Notes under the pieces: generated by a model | Told to the model about the DNA's origin: nothing | The model's database searches: none | Seen by the model: only the letters and a program-made list of their open reading frames with translations | Assembly: GCA_900155495.1 (NCBI GenBank) | Contig: FTLJ01000874.1 | Coordinates: 1 to 10,152, forward strand | Length of the DNA stretch: 10,152 nucleotides | Direction: 5' to 3' | Source of the DNA: Porogramme epimiltina | Taxonomy: Eukaryota; Basidiomycota; Agaricomycetes; Polyporales; Polyporaceae | Program-made: the position numbers and the translations under genes | Shown here: positions 8,286-10,152 of the stretch, piece by piece | Layout: each line of letters starts with the position of its first letter | Position numbering within the stretch: position 1 is the first letter of the stretch

Positions 8286-8548
8286 AGGCTGCACAACCAT
8301 TCGTGTGATTCAGTGCTGGGGACATGCATGATGCAGAACCTGACTGTGAGCATTCGGTTATATTGCTCTCATGCTCATTTGTCTGTTCTTTGTTTCGACG
8401 CTGCCAAAGGCCCAGCTGGCATGTTTGTACTGTGACATTTGTTCAGTGTGTAGCTACATTGATTTTGTAAACATGTGCCATACAATCTACATATGTTGTC
8501 ATTCAATTAGGGCTAAGTTGTCAGGCAAAGCGTTGAGCATCGACTCAG

Positions 8549-8568
8549 GCCGCACTTGCTAGTGCGGC
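8549..8568. repeat. Perfect hairpin, 8-bp stem, 4-base loop
   Basis: gccgcact (8549-8556) pairs with agtgcggc (8561-8568) over the loop tgct. It resembles a rho-independent stem but has no T-run and the setting is eukaryotic, so I do not call a terminator. It may be a structural repeat inside the hAT-like relic. Confidence 0.6.
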
Positions 8569-8720
8569 TGGCTTGCATTCATTTCAACACAATCTTCGAC
8601 AATACATACAGCACAAGAGACAGAGTATAGTAGTTCACATAACTGTATAGAAGCTTTGAAGCCCAAACAAAAGCTGAAGCCTCGGGCCTTCGGCTTGATG
8701 GCCTATGTCCCTTGGGCTGT

Positions 8721-9000
8721 CATGCACTGGGCTGCATCTTCTCTCACACCGTGCGCCCATCATGTCCCTCAGTGCTAAACTGCTCAAGAAGACCTCAGAC
8801 ACTCTCTTCGAAGCTTGCTGATCCCGACAATGTGGCTGACCACGAGGTTTCTTCTCACAAAGGCCCGTGCATGGGGGCTGAACCAGCTGATGTTGTAGGA
8901 ATATTGTAATACAAGCAGATACATTAGCCTCCCCCCTTTTACAATATGAACAGACAGATTCTGTAATTTAATATGAAGCACCCTTACATAACATTACTGG
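8721..9000. other. No gene supported
   Basis: Frames of 65 codons on both strands overlap each other and lack domains. No repeat or RNA gene is visible. The AT-rich part at 8895-8990 lies between the hAT-like relic and the hairpin-dense block. Confidence 0.4.
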
Positions 9001-9035
9001 CCTGGGGAGCCTCCAGATCCTACCATAACAGGCAA

Positions 9036-9170
9036 GGAGCCCTGGGGCAGCTCCGGGGGGTATTAGGTAAGCCCCCTGGGGCTTAGATCAGCTGCCCAAA
9101 ATGGCAGGGGGGCCAGGGAGGCTGATCTAATGCCTGTAGGGTGCTTTTCTGGCTTATCTCTGTAGATAAG
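9036..9170. repeat. Cluster of four short hairpins
   Basis: ggagc 9036-9040 pairs with gctcc 9050-9054. taagcccc 9068-9075 pairs with ggggctta 9078-9085. ttagatcagc 9083-9092 pairs with gctgatctaa 9121-9130. cttatct 9153-9159 pairs with agataag 9164-9170. The second and third share bases, so they are alternative folds. No open reading frame explains this arrangement. Confidence 0.6.
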
Positions 9171-9254
9171 GGCCGTTATCTCATCTTCCCGCCCTCCCAG
9201 CGCTTCCAGGCGCTTCCCAGGGCCTTCCCGACACGCACGCATGCTGGCGTCTAA

Positions 9255-9282
9255 AGTGCGCACCCTCCGGTGGGTGCGCACT
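9255..9282. repeat. Perfect GC-rich hairpin, 11-bp stem
   Basis: agtgcgcaccc (9255-9265) is perfectly complementary to gggtgcgcact (9272-9282), with the 6-base loop tccggt. It is one of the strongest stems in the window. Intact complementarity with several CpGs suggests it is either young or maintained. Confidence 0.75.
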
Positions 9283-9305
9283 CCCGATTTGGCAGGTGCC
9301 TCTTA

Positions 9306-9347
9306 GGGGGAGCAGGTGGGGGTACTTGCACCCTCCCTGGCTCCCCC
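9306..9347. repeat. G-run/C-run hairpin, unit 1
   Basis: gggggagc (9306-9313) pairs with gctccccc (9340-9347), and the interior partly pairs as well. It is the first of four similarly spaced hairpins (9306, 9460, 9616, 9765). Confidence 0.55.
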
Positions 9348-9459
9348 AAATCTTGACGGATTCGCATGAAATCAAGTGCGTTGGGCAGGCGATTGCAAGA
9401 CAAACAAATTCCGCGCCAAGCGCTGATGGCGCACAAACATTTCCTGATATGGTGTGATA

Positions 9460-9488
9460 GGGGGCAGGATGCAGGGGTACCTGCCCCC
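9460..9488. repeat. G-run/C-run hairpin, unit 2
   Basis: gggggcag (9460-9467) pairs with ctgccccc (9481-9488). A nested alternative pairs gcagg at 9471-9475 with cctgc at 9480-9484. It lies immediately before a + strand copy of the dispersed motif. Confidence 0.6.
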
Positions 9489-9490
9489 CC

Positions 9491-9556
9491 TGTATCTCTT
9501 TCATTTCTCTATGGATTCCTATAAGACAACTTTCATTCTGTGTGGATTTTGGAGGC
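9491..9556 (+). repeat. Dispersed ~58-bp motif, copy 4 (diverged)
   Basis: It begins tgtatctctttcatttct and ends ttcattctgtgtggattttggagg. The beginning and end resemble copies 2 and 3, while the middle is longer by several bases and poorly matched. Homology is likely but weaker than among copies 1-3. Confidence 0.4.
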
Positions 9557-9615
9557 AATTGAGACGCGACACAAGTGCAGGAGGCATAGGGACAATTTGT
9601 AATGCTATACACTAG

Positions 9616-9647
9616 GGGGGCAGGGTAGGGGGCAACTGCTTACCCTG
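9616..9647. repeat. G-run hairpin, unit 3
   Basis: cagggta (9621-9627) pairs with taccctg (9641-9647) over a 13-base loop and is preceded by a run of G. It echoes units 1 and 2 in position and composition. Confidence 0.5.
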
Positions 9648-9764
9648 TTACTTTCTTGTTCCCTGTATAGTAGGAATAAAACCTCATGGAGCTGGTGTAT
9701 ATAACATAGTATTATACACTGTGATACTTGTGCAATGGATTAGAGTGCATACTGGAATATACAT

Positions 9765-9791
9765 CCCCCTGCTGTATTTCTTACTCAGGGG
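9765..9791. repeat. C-run/G-run hairpin, unit 4
   Basis: cccctg (9766-9771) pairs with cagggg (9786-9791). The orientation of the runs is reversed relative to units 1-3. A partial + strand dispersed motif follows at 9803. Confidence 0.45.
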
Positions 9792-9802
9792 CATATATAT
9801 TT

Positions 9803-9835
9803 GCTCATATCTCTATCAAATCCTCTTGGATTCCC
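9803..9835 (+). repeat. Dispersed motif, partial copy 5
   Basis: gctcatatctctatcaaatc and the following cctcttggattcc match the start of copy 4: atatctct and ggattcc coincide, about 20 of 28 positions by eye. The second half of the motif is not recognisable. Confidence 0.35.
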
Positions 9836-9860
9836 TGCGCGTGTATACTATTTGAAACAC

Positions 9861-9880
9861 GTTCTAAACACAGTTAGAAC
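9861..9880. repeat. Small hairpin, 7-bp stem
   Basis: gttctaa (9861-9867) pairs with ttagaac (9874-9880) over a 6-base loop. Its right arm overlaps the edge of the inverted dispersed motif copy. Confidence 0.55.
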
Positions 9881-9928
9881 ACACCCAAGACGTCCAGACT
9901 CTGTGAAGAATTGCGTCTATGGCAGCTC
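9874..9928 (-). repeat. Dispersed ~58-bp motif, copy 6 (inverted, diverged)
   Basis: Read on the minus strand it begins gagct, contains caattcttcac and ends gtcttgggtgtgttct. Ungapped alignment to copy 3 gives roughly 55% identity by eye. The strongest blocks are gagct, ttct-cac and tcttgggtg at the same spacing. Confidence 0.4.
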
Positions 9929-9957
9929 TTATATGTTGCACTCAAAATAAGCGCCCA

Positions 9958-9975
9958 TTTAAGATGCATCTTAAA
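9958..9975. repeat. 18-bp perfect palindrome
   Basis: tttaagatgcatcttaaa is a perfect palindrome with no loop. It could be a dimeric protein binding site or the tip of a repeat. Nothing nearby supports a regulated gene. Confidence 0.7.
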
Positions 9976-10096
9976 GTAGTTAAACATACTGTATTCCTCC
10001 ATCTCAGGTCAGTAGGAGACATGAAATGTACATGAATGGCTTTGTAGTACATACTAGACCAGAATACAAGAGGAATTATGGCATTTGGGGGACATA

Positions 10097-10128
10097 CACC
10101 TGAGCTATAGCATGTGGTAGCTCAGGTG
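10097..10128. repeat. Hairpin, 11-bp stem
   Basis: cacctgagcta (10097-10107) pairs perfectly with tagctcaggtg (10118-10128) over a 10-base loop. A 14-bp palindrome, tgcacagctgtgca, follows at 10138-10151 at the window edge. Confidence 0.7.
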
Positions 10129-10152
10129 CACCCAGGATGCACAGCTGTGCAG

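Larger units (their letters stand above)
7404..8720 (+). mobile_element. Decayed hAT-like DNA transposon relic
   Basis: The span holds a broken gene with an N-terminal BED-type zinc finger, typical of hAT transposases. On the left is a GC-rich block with inverted repeats: gggccgggct 7404-7413 with agcccggccc 7460-7469, and aagcccg 7516-7522 with cgggctt 7541-7547. A 13-bp direct repeat cggccctaacagg lies at 7439 and 7464. On the right, 8660-8700 has an imperfectly matching, inverted aagcctcgggcc-type sequence. The catalytic RNase-H-like core and the C-terminal dimerisation region are not detectable, so the copy is non-autonomous or internally deleted. I could not define exact terminal inverted repeats or an 8-bp target duplication, so both ends are approximate. 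Confidence 0.45.

Noticed and set aside
8549..8568. Rho-independent terminator
   Set aside because: The stem is good, but no T-run follows and the introns nearby mark the DNA as eukaryotic.
9036..9791. CRISPR array or attachment sites
   Set aside because: The hairpin sequences are not identical repeats and there are no uniform spacers. The genome is eukaryotic.

Overview
The window looks like nuclear DNA of a basidiomycete fungus, probably an Agaricomycete with a repeat-rich genome. This rests on short GT-AG introns of about 57-61 bp with CTGAC/CTAAC-like branch sites, on exon remnants resembling an RBM18-type RRM protein, and on a decayed hAT-type BED zinc-finger gene surrounded by non-coding repeats. 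There is no bacterial operon, phage gene, rRNA, tRNA or CRISPR array. I could not identify the species.

Layout. 1-70 holds two copies of a 15-bp direct repeat. 74-2340 has several overlapping medium ORFs that read like worn coding sequence; I do not recognise a family. 2340-3560 is CpG-poor and has no gene I can support. 3560-3870 is purine-rich, with a splice-acceptor-like site and an 18-bp tandem repeat encoding an acidic tract. 4068-5001 is the best-supported gene remnant: a multi-exon RBM18-like RRM gene with at least three lesions. 5160-5400 is a patch of GTGCTAYAGG-like repeats. 5400-6725 carries no gene I can support, and 6001-6725 is almost free of CpG; it ends abruptly at a CpG-dense, hairpin-rich patch at 6725-6801. 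6791-7388 carries three diverged copies of a ~58-bp motif, one inverted relative to the other two, and further copies lie at 9491-9556, 9803-9835 and 9874-9928. 7404-8720 is a hAT-like relic with GC-rich inverted repeats at its left edge and three exons encoding an N-terminal BED finger; the catalytic domain is missing. 8720-9000 holds nothing I can support. 9000-10152 is non-coding and unusually rich in hairpins and palindromes.

Functionally this is a compartment of decaying sequence: a pseudogenised host gene, a truncated transposon and structured repeats, partly CpG-depleted. That pattern fits long-term CpG methylation of silenced DNA, which is an inference. No intact gene or new multi-gene system is convincingly visible. 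The most novel signal is the dispersed ~58-bp motif family together with the hairpin-dense right end.
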